A stretch of DNA of 64,000 bases from Eutrema japonicum (lineage: Eukaryota > Streptophyta > Magnoliopsida > Brassicales > Brassicaceae): assembly GCA_030161315.1 (NCBI GenBank), contig BSQW01000003.1, positions 14,756,001 to 14,820,000 of the forward strand, given 5' to 3'. A program made the translations under genes and the position numbers. Positions 46,742 through 56,165 of the stretch are shown piece after piece; position 1 is the first letter of the stretch, and each line of letters starts with the position of its first letter. The notes beneath the pieces were generated by a model. That model did not search any database. It was not told where the DNA came from and saw only the letters and a program-made list of their open reading frames with translations.

Positions 46742-47929
46742 TGATATGCTCAATTTAATACCCTAAAGTACTAAAGCAGTTGTAATAGTATAGCTAGGGG
46801 TCGAACCACAGAAGACTCACAGAAACGCACAATAGATTCTATAGTGTCGAATTACGCTAAGCCAAACAGTTGTAATTAAAAGCAGTGCAGAAATTAAAGG
46901 AGTTGTAAATCAATTGAGAAATATAGGCTCAGGGTTTTTCTCAGGAAATCAATGAATGCAGACTAACTAACTAACAGGATTCAGATTTAGCGCAGTTCTT
47001 GAACTCAAATCACTAAAATATAGCTAACCAACTCTCGTTGCGAAAACTATCTAAATCTAAATCCTAGGAATTCCAAATCTCTTTGCGAATCCTAAATTCT
47101 AAATCAGCTTTAATATCAGGTTTGATATGTTCACAAATCAATTAAACCAAATCTCTTTGCGAATAATCAATTTGCTCACCTAGGTTCTATCAGGTAATTA
47201 ATCGCACTCTCGTGCCTAATCAATTATCCTAAGATCTAAGTTCCAGATTCGTCAACCTAGAATTAGCTATGAACACAACCTAAGGTGAAGAACTAATTCA
47301 GATGGTGAATCCTAAACAGATAATTAACCTAGCATTCAAAGAAATCCTTTATGAGAAAACCCTAAACCTAAGGTGGATCTACTCAGACATGGCAATTGAA
47401 TCAAAAGACATGTTTGAATAAATCATCAATAGAATAGAAAGAAGGGTTTAGAGATCTGATCTCGGACGAAGGGAGATTCAGACTTGTCTCTCTAAAACCA
47501 AAGTAAAATCAAACTATAAAATAAAGCATAAAAAGGAATTAAGAGGCATAGAAAAGCATAGCCTAAACAATGGCTGTAAAATCCTATTTATAACCTAAAT
47601 CACGATTTGGGGTCTTCTTGTAATTATTAAAGACTTCTGGGCACTTTTGCAATTCCTCAAGTCTTGGAAAACTCGCGGGTTGTGTCTTGCTGCGCTGAGT
47701 GTCGATCGATACCAAGGGGTATCGATCGATGCTCGACGTGAATTCAGGTTCTCAGCGACACGATCTTTAGCTCTGCTACAAACTGCTCCAGAAAGCTCGA
47801 ATACTTCCAATAATCCTCCAAACGTGCTATGACCTGTAAAAGACTCTAAAAAGACTCCAAAATACTATAAAGACTCTATAAAAAGGACTTATATCATGGC
47901 TTAAATAGGGTAAAAACCATGATATATCA
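46742..47929 (-). repeat. 3' LTR of element A (1188 bp)
   Basis: Minus orientation, TGATATATCA...GAGCATATCA. Reads identical to 52228-53415. One palindromic motif pair (47697-47735). Confidence 0.95.
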
Positions 47930-49304
47930 ACTCCCCCAGACTTAGCCTTTTGCTTGCCCTCAAGCAAATAGAAGACTAAACCAGAAAAAGCGGTTTGAAA
48001 ACGTAGAGACTCACCTGTTCCTGAACCATCGAAAAGACCCTTTTCCCAAGTACCCAAATGTCACCTGATCAGCTTTCAATCTAACCACCATGTACTTCTC
48101 CGTAGACATTTGCAGCTTTTCCAGACTCCACACAAAATCCCACAGCATTGTTCAAGTAAAGCCCTCATCGCCAGTTTCATCTCTGCAGCTAATATTTAAG
48201 AACCTTCTAGACTCTTTACCAGACAATATCTTGACAAAGGAACCACCCTTTTCACACTTCTTTTGTATCAATTTCTCTCCTCCAGACTTATTTCTTATTA
48301 TATACTTATTATTTTTTATTTTCAGCTTAGCATATACATATCAAGGTAGGAGACGCGAGTATTGATGGTGTTTGCCACCAAATCCCCGGTTCTTCCCTCT
48401 CTATGTATCAAAGGATGTAGGCGAATAATGGCATCATAGGAAAATCCTAGCCTCGCTTCCAATCCTTTGTGTGATCATCCCCTCTTAAGTAGAATAATGG
48501 GATCGCTGGAAATTTTCCTAACCCTCTACTCAGAAGAAAATCATTTCAATCTTTTATGCTCTTAATCTATCAACTTATTTCAGGGGAGAGAGATACCATA
48601 ATTCTAAACACACGGGTTCCTTTATCAGATATGAATGATGAATCAAGCTCTATGAACACTAACCACATTGATGAAGTGCAAAAATTTGGCTCAGGCTTCA
48701 GAAGAACTCTGCTGGAGACATGGATGTTTTCTAGTCAACTGGTCAGCCTTTGGATTTTTCATTAGTCGATCTAGAACTGATCCTGTAACACTGTGCACTC
48801 AAAAACAAAATCAAATCAATAGGTTCAAGCACAGGATCATCATCTCCAACAACTTTTGACTCAATAAAACAGTTTTGACTCGATAAAACGACTGACTCTA
48901 AGAAAAACGAAAACAATGTCAGCAGACACCTCCCCCAGACTTGAACAACACTGTCCTCAGTGTTATCTAGCCTAGAGTCAGTGAAAGAAACAAAGAAAAA
49001 GGATAGAACGAAGAGAAACAAGAAATTACCATTCTGGAACAGTCGGTGTCGATCGACACACGGCATGGTATCGATCGATACCATGCTTAGATCGACTTTG
49101 TGAATTTTCATCCGCGATTGGTGTCGATCGATACCATAGGGGTATCGATCGATGCTTAGGCGATTTCGAGTTGCTCCTTGTTCATCCTGACACAGACTCA
49201 AAACAAACGAAAATAAAAATAAAAACGAATCAAAAACAGACTCACCAGTGGGTTGCCTCCCACCAAGCGCTCGTTTAACGTCAATAGCTTGACTGTAACG
49301 CCCT
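47930..49304 (-). other. Element A 3' non-coding region and polypurine tracts
   Basis: Terminal polypurine tract at 47930-47943 (AAGTCTGGGGGAGT on the minus strand), a second copy at about 48927-48942, the AACACTGTCCTCAGTGTT hairpin (48947-48964), two motif pairs (49045-49085, 49117-49158), and the GTGGGTTGCCTCCCAC hairpin (49249-49264) with a donor-like GGTGAGTCTG. No ORF is supported; the 202-codon open frame at 48743-49351 is composed of these repeats. Confidence 0.8.
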
Positions 49305-50051
49305 TCAGGCTGGATAAGAGTGAGAGCTTGCACCAAAACAGGCTCCATCACTTGACATTACTAGCTTCAGAGTTCTGCTTAGCATGCTGTCCACAAATTC
49401 CTGCCCTTTCTCTTTCAGCTCAGAAGTAAGAAGGACTCTAGCCTTGGAGAATGGCTTCAAGGCTCCCTTGCATTTGACCTTGTAATCAATCGAATTCCCA
49501 TCACACTTCTGAGGAATCAGAGTGACATGGGGATTCTCGACCTTTTTGTTCTTGGCCTTCTTCTTCTTTGTTGCCTTAGTCTTCTTCTTGGGGATGTTGG
49601 GCGGTTCAGCTGGAACGTCTGTGACAGTAGGCTCATCAGGAGGCTCTTCTAGAAGATCAATTGCTAGCGACTCTCCTGTGATAACCTTGATGCTAGAGGC
49701 ACGTGTGGGAATACTCCTAGGTGGAATGACATCATAGTAGACATCACCGTCAATGTAAGAGAAATATAGTCTCTTATTAGGTGTGTCTATGATCGCGCCT
49801 GCAGTAGCCATGAACGGTCGTCCCAGGAGTATAGGCATACGAGATATCGCACCCATCTCCACAACCTGAAAATCAGTAGGCACCAGACAGTCTCCTACTT
49901 TGACTAGCAAACCAGCGATTTCACCATACGGAAGTGAGGTGGAATCGTTTGCAAACGTGATAGATGTCTTAGGAGATAGAATAGTAGCCCCCAACTGCTC
50001 TGCAATTGCCTTTGAGATGACATTGACACTAGCCCCTGAGTCGACAAGAGA
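49305..50051 (-). CDS. Element A protease and private C-terminal domain
   Basis: This continues gag in the same frame after one UAG. The first residues are the retropepsin-like site SLVDSGASVNVISKAIAEQL; later come VKVGDCLVPTDFQVVEMG and ILLGRPFMATAGAIIDTP, the flap and C-terminal aspartic-protease motifs seen in Athila. A Lys-rich linker (KKKTKATKKKKAKNKK) follows, then a domain shared with element B: HVTLIPQKCDGNSIDYKVKC, KGALKPFSKARVLLTSELKE, SMLSRTLKLVMSS. No ATG lies between the UAG and the active site; an internal ATG would miss the catalytic Asp, so expression as drawn needs readthrough. Confidence 0.8.
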   Translation of the reverse strand, partial: SLVDSGASVNVISKAIAEQLGATILSPKTSITFANDSTSLPYGEIAGLLVKVGDCLVPTDFQVVEMGAISRMPILLGRPFMATAGAIIDTPNKRLYFSYIDGDVYYDVIPPRSIPTRASSIKVITGESLAIDLLEEPPDEPTVTDVPAEPPNIPKKKTKATKKKKAKNKKVENPHVTLIPQKCDGNSIDYKVKCKGALKPFSKARVLLTSELKEKGQEFVDSMLSRTLKLVMSSDGACFGASSHSYPA

Positions 50052-52013
50052 CTATTTGAAATCAACTCCTGAGATGGAGCTTGGTACTGCAAATTTCCCT
50101 GGGTCTTCCCTCTGTGTCAATTTCCGTGGTTGTAGTGAATTGCGAACTCTTTCTCCTATCACCTCACGTGATTTCTTGGCTTCTGGTTCTTTCTGCGAGG
50201 GGTATCGATCGATACCAGGTAGGGTATCGATCGACGCCATGCGATTTGAATCGTTTCTGACAGGTACATCTTCATCAGAAAGAAGCTCCACGTTCGGGTT
50301 ATCCAGCATATACTGTAGTCTAGCAATCTCCCATTCCTCCCTTGTCAGCTTAGGAACCATAGGATAAGGCATCCTGGTTACATACACTCGTTCTGCAACG
50401 ACCTTAGGCACCACAGTCGAAGTTTCAACTGTTTCCTCAGAAATCGCCCTGGTATCGACCGATACCAATGGGGTATCGATCGATACACGGGTTTTCGAAT
50501 CCATTCTAGCAGGCGTCTGGGCTGGTATCGATCGATACTGAGGAGTATCGATCGATGCTTGTGCGATTTCAGGAATGGCTTCGAGATTTTCTGCACGTAA
50601 GCTGATGGCATTGACGTGTGCATTGTGTGATTGAACCGCCTTTCCCTTGGAATTTGCTGCAGTCTGAGCTACTTGCGTCTCCAGCATCCTGTGGCTCGTA
50701 TTTAGTGCCTCGATCCTTCCACTCAAATCGGTGTACATGGTGTCCATCTTACCATTGAAGGTGGCTGTCATCTTCTCCTGCCCTTGAACCAGGTGTTCAA
50801 GCATAGCCTCAATCTTACTCTCAGGAGCTTTGGGTGGTGGGGATTGGTACCCTCCTTGCTGAGCATTGTTGGTGAAGTTTCGATTGGAGTTGTATCCGAA
50901 TCGCTGACCCTGAAAACCAGAACCACCAATGTAGTTAACATCTTCCACTTCATTCTCAGCAGCGAAGTGGACGGCCTTTGTTGTCTTTCCCAGCAGAAGA
51001 CTGTGCATAGAATCCAGCTGAGCCTTCACTTCAGCGATCTGCGACCCATCCTGATTACCAGCCAGCCTCTTGCGCTCGAAATCTGCGCTCTTGGTGCTAC
51101 TACTAGAGGCAAAGTTCTCAATCAACACATAGGCGTCCTCAGGATAGTTGGTGTTGAAGTTCCCATTGCTTGAAGAGTCCAGAGCCATCTGATACCTCCA
51201 ATCTACTCCTCTGAAGAAGATACCTAGCAGCTGCACATCAGAGTATCCATGGTGTGGACAGTCTCTTTGGTACGATCTGAATCTTGTCCAAGCAGCCTTG
51301 AACGCCTCAGTAGGTCCTTGAGAAAAAGTGGAGATCTTATTCCTCAGATCTTCAGATCTTCCGTCATCGTAGAAGTTAATCAGGAAGGCTCTCTTGGTGT
51401 CCTCCCAATTAGTTAGCGATCCAGGAGGTAGCTGCCTCAGCCAGTAAGTAGCTTCTCCACCTAGAGAGTAGGGGAAGAGCTTGCAGAAGAGATAGTCGTA
51501 GGACACTCCATTGCTCTTAATGCTAGTGACCAAGTCCTCGAATTTCTCTACATGATCCATTGGATGCTCATGAGGCAAACCATGGAAGAGATGCTGTCCC
51601 ACTAGAGTGAAGTAAGCAGGCTTCAGCTCAAAGTCATTCCTCTCAAACGCAGGAGGACGAATCGCTGACCGATTGGCGAAAAACTGCTCTGGCCTGTTGT
51701 ACTCACCAATCGTTCTTCCACGATTAACCACAGCATTCCCTGCGTTGGCGCGCCCAGCTGGCATAACAATCTCAATAACAGGAGCAGGGACAACGATGTT
51801 TCCAGCTTCATCAAGTCGTTGCCCTCTCTCATTACACACATGACCCTCTTGGTCTCTCAGAATTCCAGCTTCATCAGCTCTTAAAACCACTGGGTTGTTC
51901 ATCCCTGATGTTTGCTTGGTCTTTCTGTTTGTGCGTTCCACAAGCGCTAGCTGTTCCAGTGATAGTCCAACTAGCTGAGTGCTCTTGTTGCTTCTGGTTT
52001 CACGAACAGGCAT
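50052..52013 (-). CDS. Element A Gag (653 codons, intact)
   Basis: ATG 52013 (MPVRETRSNKSTQLVGLSLE) lies four bases after a GTTTGCAG acceptor-like site. The Gag core spans about residues 120-280 (FHGLPHEHPMDHVEKFEDLV, KLFPYSLGGEATYWLRQLPP). An Asn/Gln-rich stretch (YNSNRNFTNNAQQ) replaces a zinc knuckle, then a coiled-coil segment (RIEALNTSHRMLETQVAQTA). Between about residues 480 and 620 three palindromic motif pairs are read as coding sequence (SIDTPQYRSI, VSIDTPLVSVDT, SIDTLPGIDRYP). The frame has no internal break and ends at UAG 50052-50054, directly before the protease active site. Confidence 0.9.
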   Translation of the reverse strand: MPVRETRSNKSTQLVGLSLEQLALVERTNRKTKQTSGMNNPVVLRADEAGILRDQEGHVCNERGQRLDEAGNIVVPAPVIEIVMPAGRANAGNAVVNRGRTIGEYNRPEQFFANRSAIRPPAFERNDFELKPAYFTLVGQHLFHGLPHEHPMDHVEKFEDLVTSIKSNGVSYDYLFCKLFPYSLGGEATYWLRQLPPGSLTNWEDTKRAFLINFYDDGRSEDLRNKISTFSQGPTEAFKAAWTRFRSYQRDCPHHGYSDVQLLGIFFRGVDWRYQMALDSSSNGNFNTNYPEDAYVLIENFASSSSTKSADFERKRLAGNQDGSQIAEVKAQLDSMHSLLLGKTTKAVHFAAENEVEDVNYIGGSGFQGQRFGYNSNRNFTNNAQQGGYQSPPPKAPESKIEAMLEHLVQGQEKMTATFNGKMDTMYTDLSGRIEALNTSHRMLETQVAQTAANSKGKAVQSHNAHVNAISLRAENLEAIPEIAQASIDTPQYRSIPAQTPARMDSKTRVSIDTPLVSVDTRAISEETVETSTVVPKVVAERVYVTRMPYPMVPKLTREEWEIARLQYMLDNPNVELLSDEDVPVRNDSNRMASIDTLPGIDRYPSQKEPEAKKSREVIGERVRNSLQPRKLTQREDPGKFAVPSSISGVDFK

Positions 52014-52206
52014 ACACCTGCAAACAAAACACTAGGCAAAGCACGTAAGTAACCAGAAAAATACGTTGAGTATCGATCGATACCAAGTGGTGTCGACCGA
52101 TACCAACAAAAGAAGACGACGGGTATCGACCGATACTACAGAGTATCGATCGATACCGACGAACTTAGTCGAAATTCTAAACTAAAATCTAATGGCGAAA
52201 TTGAGT

Positions 52207-52223
52207 CCCCGGCAACGGCGCCA
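52207..52223 (-). promoter_or_regulatory. Element A primer binding site (tRNA-Asp type)
   Basis: On the minus strand TGGCGCCGTTGCCGGGG, identical to the site of element 1 and therefore probably usable. Confidence 0.92.
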
Positions 52224-52227
52224 AAAT

Positions 52228-53415
52228 TGATATGCTCAATTTAATACCCTAAAGTACTAAAGCAGTTGTAATAGTATAGCTAGGGGTCGAACCACAGAAG
52301 ACTCACAGAAACGCACAATAGATTCTATAGTGTCGAATTACGCTAAGCCAAACAGTTGTAATTAAAAGCAGTGCAGAAATTAAAGGAGTTGTAAATCAAT
52401 TGAGAAATATAGGCTCAGGGTTTTTCTCAGGAAATCAATGAATGCAGACTAACTAACTAACAGGATTCAGATTTAGCGCAGTTCTTGAACTCAAATCACT
52501 AAAATATAGCTAACCAACTCTCGTTGCGAAAACTATCTAAATCTAAATCCTAGGAATTCCAAATCTCTTTGCGAATCCTAAATTCTAAATCAGCTTTAAT
52601 ATCAGGTTTGATATGTTCACAAATCAATTAAACCAAATCTCTTTGCGAATAATCAATTTGCTCACCTAGGTTCTATCAGGTAATTAATCGCACTCTCGTG
52701 CCTAATCAATTATCCTAAGATCTAAGTTCCAGATTCGTCAACCTAGAATTAGCTATGAACACAACCTAAGGTGAAGAACTAATTCAGATGGTGAATCCTA
52801 AACAGATAATTAACCTAGCATTCAAAGAAATCCTTTATGAGAAAACCCTAAACCTAAGGTGGATCTACTCAGACATGGCAATTGAATCAAAAGACATGTT
52901 TGAATAAATCATCAATAGAATAGAAAGAAGGGTTTAGAGATCTGATCTCGGACGAAGGGAGATTCAGACTTGTCTCTCTAAAACCAAAGTAAAATCAAAC
53001 TATAAAATAAAGCATAAAAAGGAATTAAGAGGCATAGAAAAGCATAGCCTAAACAATGGCTGTAAAATCCTATTTATAACCTAAATCACGATTTGGGGTC
53101 TTCTTGTAATTATTAAAGACTTCTGGGCACTTTTGCAATTCCTCAAGTCTTGGAAAACTCGCGGGTTGTGTCTTGCTGCGCTGAGTGTCGATCGATACCA
53201 AGGGGTATCGATCGATGCTCGACGTGAATTCAGGTTCTCAGCGACACGATCTTTAGCTCTGCTACAAACTGCTCCAGAAAGCTCGAATACTTCCAATAAT
53301 CCTCCAAACGTGCTATGACCTGTAAAAGACTCTAAAAAGACTCCAAAATACTATAAAGACTCTATAAAAAGGACTTATATCATGGCTTAAATAGGGTAAA
53401 AACCATGATATATCA
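52228..53415 (-). repeat. 5' LTR of element A (1188 bp)
   Basis: Identical by eye to 46742-47929. Flanked by TSD atcac at 53416-53420. Between this LTR and gag, 52068-52165 carries two palindromic motif pairs. Confidence 0.95.
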
Positions 53416-53420
53416 ATCAC

Positions 53421-55301
53421 TAGCATCAAGTGCAATGGAGTGTCCTACGACTACCTTTTCTGCAAGCTTTTCCCATACTCACTTGGTGAGGAAGCAACTT
53501 ACTGGCTGAAGCAGTTGACTCCTGGATCGCTGACTACCTGGGACCAAACTAAGACTGCTTTTCTGAACAATTTCTATGATGATGCACGATCTGAGGATCT
53601 GAGGATCTGAGGAACAAGATCTCCCAGTTTTCTCAAGGACCTACTAAGGCGTTCAAGGCTGCTTGGACGAGATTCAGATCGTATCAGAGAGATTGTCCAC
53701 ATCACAGATACTCTGATGTTCAGTTGATGGGATTCTTTTTCAGAGGGCTCGATTGGAGGTATCAGATGACTTTGGATGCTTCGAGCAATGGAAACTTCAA
53801 CACCAAGTATCCTGATGAAGCCTACGTACTGATTGAGAACATGGAGTCTATTAATAGCACCAAGAATGCTGATTTTGAGCGGAAAAAGCTAGCTGGTAAC
53901 ATGGATGATTCACAGATTGCTGATGTTCAAGCCAAGTTGGAGTCTATACACAATCTTCTGATGGGCAAGACACCAAAGGCTGTTCACTTTGCTGAAGACG
54001 TCGAGGTATTCAACGAGGATGAAGTGGAGGATGTTAACTACATTGGTGGTTCTGGTTTTCAGGGTCAGAGGAATCAATTTAACAACAACCGAAACTTCAA
54101 CAACAACTTTCAGCAAGGAGGGTCGAATCACTTTGGCCAGAAACCATCTCAGAACAGTGGGTACACCAGGAACTATGGAAATTCATTCTATCAGCATGTA
54201 CCTTCTAAGCTTCCAGATAGCAATATCGAGGCTATGTTTGAACAGTTGGTTCAAGGACAGCAGCAGCTCACAGTGAATCTCAACGGAAAGATAGATGAGG
54301 TATACAAAGATCTGAGTGGAAGGATCGATGCTCTAAATACTCATCAGAAGATGCTGGAAACACAAGTAGCTCAAACTGCACCTGCTGTGAAAGGGAAGGT
54401 GACTCAGGCACAGAAAGAGTACGTCAATGCCATCACCTTGAGAGATGCAAGAGATCTCGAAAACCTTGTAGAAGGTGATTTCGACACTAACTCGTCAGTA
54501 TCGATCGATACCACTGCTGATATCGATCGATACCAACCTGAAGAAACGACCTATGAGTCTTGTGTCGATCGACACCAGCCTGGTATCGATCGACGCCCCT
54601 CAGAAGCCGAACCAGATGTGGTTAAGGAACGTGTCTACAAGCCTAAGAAACCAGATTCTCGACCACCTAAACACCTCAGAGATCCTATCTCTCCAAAGCA
54701 GCTGCGTGGCTTTGAGAAGATGGTACGAAGAATTCCATCCACTCACACTTTAGAAGAAGCTCTAGAGTACATGCCTCTGCTAAGTCATTTTCGAGATTGT
54801 AGAGAGACTGAGGAAGAGATTAAGGAACTCTTCATCAAGATTAGAAGTGCACCGCCTCCACTGAAGAAACTAACTAAGAGGGAAGACCCATGGATATTTT
54901 CAGTTCCATGCTCTATCGCCGGAGTTGAATTCAAGGAATCACTGGTTGATTCGGGGTCTAGCGTAAATGTCATGTCAAAGGAACTTGCAGAGAGGCTGGA
55001 AATCGATGATATAAGATCTACTCAGATGCCTCTCACATTTGCGAACTATTCCACATCAGTTCCATTTGATACAATCCCTGATTTGATGGTTAAGGTAGGA
55101 GACTGTCTGGTTCCTACTGATTTTCAGGTTGTAGAGATGCATGCAAGGTCTAGCACACTTTTGATCCTTGGAAGACCGTTCATGGCTACGGCTGGTGTAG
55201 TTATGGACACGCCCAGTAAGAGTATCTCGTTCTCGTACATTGACGAACAGGTCTCCTACGAAGCCATCCCTCCTATAAGAGCTCCCACACAAATATCTTA
55301 A
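53421..55301 (+). pseudogene. Element B gag-protease, second part
   Basis: Resumes the gag interrupted at 46741 (CKLFPYSLGEEATYWLKQLT). A tandem 8-bp duplication (gaggatct) near 53595 shifts the frame; the long open part starts at 53724 (MMGFFFRGLDWRYQMTLDAS). It then has an Asn-rich segment (NQFNNNRNFNNNFQQGG), a coiled-coil part, the motif-encoded repeats VSIDTTADIDRYQPEE and CVDRHQPGIDRRP, and a protease with ESLVDSGSSVNVMSKELAER and ILGRPFMATAGVVMDTP. Here Gag and protease are joined by GAA, where element A has UAG. Confidence 0.88.
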
Positions 55302-55700
55302 ATCCCCGTTGGTGCAGGAGAAACATTGATGGTTGATCTTTTGGACGAGCCTGATGTTGTGCTAACTGTCATAGAAGCTCTGGATCATTCTCCTATCATT
55401 GCCAGAAAAGTCATCAAAAAGGCTAAAGCGAAGGAAGAGGTGAAGAGCAAAGGAGCCGAAAGTACTGCACATGTCACCTTAATCCCTCAAAAGTGCGATG
55501 GAGATTCGATCGAGTACAAGGTGAAGTGCAAGGACGCTCGAAACCGTTCTCTAAGGCCAGATTCATCCTAACTCCAGAGCTGAAAGAGAAAGGGCAAGAA
55601 GTTCTTGAGCGCATGTTGCGCAAAACTCTGAGTTTGGAAGTGTCCAGTTGTGGGACTTGCATGGGAGTGAGTTCCCTACTTCCTTCGGACTGATCGTCCG
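55302..55700 (+). pseudogene. Element B private C-terminal domain
   Basis: Continues the protease after a stop at 55299-55301: MMVDLLDEPDVVLTVIEALD, a Lys-rich linker, HVTLIPQKCDGDSIEYKVKC, then after a one-base shift near 55535 KPFSKARFILTPELKEKGQE and MLRKTLSLEVSS. It is the same domain as in element A (49305-49560), so it is a family trait and not a chance ORF. Confidence 0.75.
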
Positions 55701-55733
55701 TGCAGTCAAGCTCGTGACGTAAAACAAACGCTT

Positions 55734-55760
55734 AGTGGGAGGCAACCCACTGGTAAGTCT
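55734..55760 (+). promoter_or_regulatory. Conserved hairpin and 5' splice-site consensus
   Basis: AGTGGGAGGCAACCCACT forms a 6-bp stem with a 6-base loop, followed by GGTAAGTCTG. The same arrangement occurs after the last pol or protease stop in elements 1, A, C and D. A spliced subgenomic RNA is the likely explanation (inference). Confidence 0.6.
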
Positions 55761-55970
55761 GTACATATGTTTTTGTTTTCATTTTGTTTTGATTTTTGGT
55801 TTTGTGTCTTGTGTCAAACGTGAAGCAGATTTGATGAGGAGTATCGATCGATACATGTCAGTATCGATCGATACCAAGTGTCGCGGAGAAGGAGCATAAT
55901 TTTCATAAGTGTCGACCAAAAACAACAAGTGTCGATCGATACCTCTGGGTATCGATCGATGCGCCATGGC

Positions 55971-55980
55971 CAGGTAAGTT
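55971..55980 (+). promoter_or_regulatory. Second 5' splice-site consensus before ORF-1
   Basis: CAGGTAAGTT, then TCCTTAAAACCCTA, matching element D at 41311. A CT-rich leader (56038-56062) lies between this and the ORF-1 start. Confidence 0.5.
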
Positions 55981-56165
55981 TCCTTAAAACCCTACGATTT
56001 TATCTTCTTCCCCACAATCCCTCATCGTTCGTTACCGCCGCCTCTCTCTCTCTCTCAAATCCCAACTTTTTCAAATCTTCACCGAATTGAGCGATTTAAG
56101 TATCTGGATTCATTAGAATTTCATCCTCTATCCGTTTCTAGCACTTATTCCTCAATCCAACAAAG

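Larger units (their letters stand above)
46742..53415 (-). mobile_element. Young non-autonomous Athila element A (gag, protease only)
   Basis: TSD atcac (46737-46741 and 53416-53420). The two LTRs are each 1188 bp and I see no difference between them, so the insertion is recent. On the minus strand: LTR, primer site, a 653-codon gag, one UAG, an in-frame protease and C-terminal domain, 3' non-coding region, polypurine tract, LTR. There is no RT, RNase H, integrase or ORF-1. It must use enzymes supplied by another element. Confidence 0.95.

Noticed and set aside
47595..47832. 71- and 61-codon ORFs repeated identically at 47595/47647 and 53081/53133
   Set aside because: They are identical only because they lie in the two LTRs of element A; composition follows the LTR palindromes.
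48743..49351. 202-codon minus-strand ORF in element A
   Set aside because: It runs through the conserved post-coding hairpins, polypurine copy and palindromes and starts inside the end of the protease frame; no relative keeps it open.
56038..56062. CT repeat as a microsatellite feature of interest
   Set aside because: Short CT-rich 5' leaders are common; here it only marks the ORF-1 leader.
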